This document shows, in pieces, positions 12,113-13,540 of a stretch of DNA of 13,540 nucleotides. The stretch's first letter is position 1; each line of letters begins with the position of its first letter. This DNA is from Methanomicrobiales archaeon (lineage in GTDB: Archaea; Halobacteriota; Methanomicrobia; Methanomicrobiales; JACTUA01), in the NCBI GenBank assembly GCA_028678715.1, contig JAJRCY010000006.1, forward strand, positions 1 through 13,540, given 5' to 3'. A model generated the notes under the pieces. That model did not search any database and had not been told where the DNA came from. It saw nothing but the letters and a program-made list of their open reading frames with translations. A program made the translations under genes and the position numbers.

Positions 12113-13111
12113 TTACTTCTTGAACTGCGGCATCAGGGCCCGGATCTCCTTGCCCACGTCCTCAATCAGGTGCTCCTCGTCCGCCCGGGTGAGCGCATTG
12201 AAGACGGGGCGGTTCACCTGGTTCTCCAGGATCCACTCGCGGGCGAACTCGCCGCTCTGGATCTCTTCGAGGATCTCCTGCATTGCCTGGTACACCTCGG
12301 GCCCAATGACACGGGGGCCCCTCGTCAGGTCGCCGTACTGGGCGGTGTTGCTGATGGCGTTCCGCATCTTGGTGAACCCGCCCTCGTAGATCAGGTCCAC
12401 GATCAGCTTCGTCTCGTGGAGCACCTCCAGGTACGCCATCTCGGGGGCGTAGCCGGCATCCACGAGCGTCTCAAACCCGGCTTTGATGAGCGACGTCATC
12501 CCCCCGCAGAGCACCGTCTGCTCCCCGAAAAGATCGGTCTCGGTCTCCTCGCGGAACGTGGTCTCCAGAACGACAGCACGGGTGGCACCGATACCCTTCG
12601 CATAGGCGAGGGCTGTCTCCTTTGCCTTCCCGGTAGCGTCCTGGTGGATGGCAATCAGGGCAGGAACCCCTTTTCCCTCCTCGTAGGTCCTCCGGACCAT
12701 AGCCCCGGGGCCCTTGGGCGCGATCATGATCACATCGATACCGGTAGGCGGCACGATCTGGCCGAAGTGGATGTTGAAGCCATGGGAGCAGGAGAGGGTC
12801 ATCCCGTCCTCAAGCTGGGGCTGGATCTCCGAGCGGTACACCCCGCCCTGGAGCTCGTCGGGGACGAGTATCTGGACCAGGTCCGCCTTCTTCACCGCCT
12901 CCTTCACGGAAAAGACCTTGAAGCCTTCTGCGCTGGCCTTCTGCCAGGACTTCCCGGGCCGCAGCCCGATGATCACGTCGAGACCGCTGTCCCGCAGGTT
13001 CAGGGACTGGCCCCGGCCCTGTGACCCGTAGCCGATGACCGCGATCTTCTTTCCCTTGAGAACCGAGAGGTCCGCATCCTCGTCAAAGTAGCGTGGTATT
13101 GTCCCTTCCAT
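12113..13111 (-). CDS. ilvC: Ketol-acid reductoisomerase, class I
   Basis: A 332-residue enzyme of valine, leucine and isoleucine synthesis that isomerises and reduces acetolactate or acetohydroxybutyrate. The nucleotide loop is [17 protein letters not shown] (27-43), with Arg33-Gly34 where many enzymes have His-Ala. The proton-shuttle histidine is His110 (SCSHGF). The magnesium ligands are Asp193 and Glu197 ([12 protein letters not shown]) and Glu229 and Glu233 (LEVLHE), with Ser254 (AISNTAQYG) for substrate. The strand 2 to helix B loop is short ([11 protein letters not shown], 49-59), which bears on NADPH or NADH choice. Length is typical of class I. The ATG at 13111 follows an AT-rich promoter core and has no Shine-Dalgarno; the leader should be about 9 bases. 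No other ilv genes adjoin it here. Confidence 0.97.
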   Translation of the reverse strand: MEGTIPRYFDEDADLSVLKGKKIAVIGYGSQGRGQSLNLRDSGLDVIIGLRPGKSWQKASAEGFKVFSVKEAVKKADLVQILVPDELQGGVYRSEIQPQLEDGMTLSCSHGFNIHFGQIVPPTGIDVIMIAPKGPGAMVRRTYEEGKGVPALIAIHQDATGKAKETALAYAKGIGATRAVVLETTFREETETDLFGEQTVLCGGMTSLIKAGFETLVDAGYAPEMAYLEVLHETKLIVDLIYEGGFTKMRNAISNTAQYGDLTRGPRVIGPEVYQAMQEILEEIQSGEFAREWILENQVNRPVFNALTRADEEHLIEDVGKEIRALMPQFKK

Positions 13112-13136
13112 GGCCGGTTATATCAGCAGACGAGCA

Positions 13137-13154
13137 CATAAATATTATATAAGG
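13137..13154. promoter_or_regulatory. Bidirectional AT-rich promoter core, ilvC / mptA
   Basis: CATAAATATTATATAAGG is the most AT-rich stretch in the window and contains TATA matches on both strands (TTATATAATATT on minus, ATTATATAAGG on plus). On the minus strand it predicts a start near 13120 for ilvC. On the plus strand it predicts a start near 13174, which leaves mptA a leader of about 60 bases. Confidence 0.6.
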
Positions 13155-13203
13155 AAAGGAAAGAAACATAACCGATCCGGGGCTTCTCCCGGTACCTACT
13201 TCA

Positions 13204-13219
13204 CAGATCGCGATATCTG
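13204..13219. promoter_or_regulatory. Short inverted repeat in the predicted mptA leader
   Basis: CAGAT (13204-13208) and ATCTG (13215-13219) flank a 6-base CGCGAT spacer. The unit ends 7 bases before the Shine-Dalgarno GGGAG (13226-13230). It could be an operator half-site pair or a small leader hairpin, but it is short enough to be chance. Confidence 0.3.
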
Positions 13220-13237
13220 ACAGCCGGGAGTTTTCCC

Positions 13238-13540
13238 ATGGATTTACCTGATGTCCAGGCCACCCGTCCCGAGATTTGCATCAACCTGAGCCGGGTCGGG
13301 GTAAAAAATGTGCAGAAGCTGGTGGAGGTGGCACGCCCCGGGAAGCGGCCGGTGATCTTCATCTCCACCTTTGATGTCTTTGTGGACCTTCCCGCCAGCC
13401 TGAAAGGGGCTAACCTCTCCCGCAACTTCGAGGTGATCGATGAGGTGCTCCAGCAGGCCACTGACGGGGAGGTGAAGGAGGTGGAGGAACTCTGCAGCAC
13501 GGTGGCACGCCGGCTGCTGGACCGGCACGAGTACGCGGAC
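13238..13540 (+). CDS. mptA: GTP cyclohydrolase MptA (archaeal FolE2-type), N-terminal part
   Basis: The first 101 codons of a gene that runs off the window. The start [20 protein letters not shown], then [22 protein letters not shown] and [16 protein letters not shown], is the typical N-terminal half of MptA. In methanogens this iron-dependent enzyme opens GTP to 7,8-dihydroneopterin 2',3'-cyclic phosphate, the first step of methanopterin synthesis, and so feeds the C1 carrier of methanogenesis. The metal and later active-site residues lie beyond the window. The start is firm: GGGAG lies 7 bases before the ATG. Unlike most genes here it has an apparent long leader and a clear Shine-Dalgarno. 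Confidence 0.95.
   Translation, partial: MDLPDVQATRPEICINLSRVGVKNVQKLVEVARPGKRPVIFISTFDVFVDLPASLKGANLSRNFEVIDEVLQQATDGEVKEVEELCSTVARRLLDRHEYAD

Noticed and set aside
11446..12123. A 225-codon plus-strand frame from within the flavodoxin gene through the following spacer.
   Set aside because: It is antisense to the flavodoxin and crosses two repeat elements and homopolymer C/G runs; the translation has no domain.

Overview
The window looks like core chromosome of a GC-rich methanogenic archaeon, most likely of the order Methanomicrobiales. The evidence is the archaeal information-processing set (aEF-1 beta, RNA polymerase subunit L, aIF2 beta, a type II methionine aminopeptidase, a 7S SRP RNA with an archaeal-type helix 6 and helix 8), the methanopterin-pathway enzyme MptA, TATA-box promoters, poly-T terminators and very short or absent mRNA leaders. 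The genus is not resolved by eye.

Layout. Bases 1-125 hold the end of the aEF-1 beta gene (+). A minus-strand block follows: malate dehydrogenase (140-1093), SRP RNA (about 1103-1416), an uncharacterised zinc-ribbon/methyltransferase-like protein (1446-2480), a CAT-anticodon tRNA (2483-2557), tRNA-Asn (2571-2643), a winged-helix protein (2795-3085) and a two-helix membrane protein (3118-3414). From a shared divergent promoter near 3438 a plus-strand run follows: an M24 Xaa-Pro-type peptidase, methionine aminopeptidase, an AAA ATPase and a PhnP-like metallo-beta-lactamase protein (3475-7517). Then come rpoL (+, 7776-8042), the aIF2 beta gene with a C-terminal TRAM domain (-, 8314-8925), purL (+, 9016-11088), a flavodoxin (-, 11313-11798), ilvC (-, 12113-13111) and the start of mptA (+, 13238 to the window edge).

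The unusual parts are at the RNA/mRNA junctions and in the spacers. Two minus-strand protein genes begin directly at the 3' end of a stable RNA with no room for a promoter: the methyltransferase-like gene at the discriminator base of the CAT tRNA, and malate dehydrogenase about 10 nt after the SRP RNA. The four long spacers between 7518 and 12112 carry two families of dispersed GC-rich hairpin repeats (three copies of one, two of the other). Several genes have a TATA-like box centred about 24-30 bp before the ATG, which predicts leaderless or near-leaderless mRNA.

Most genes are housekeeping (translation, transcription, purine, branched-chain amino acid and methanopterin synthesis, central carbon metabolism). 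I saw no prophage, insertion sequence, CRISPR array or defence island. No complete undescribed system is evident. The least explained proteins are the zinc-ribbon/methyltransferase-like protein, the N-terminal 200 residues of the AAA ATPase, and the winged-helix/membrane-protein pair.
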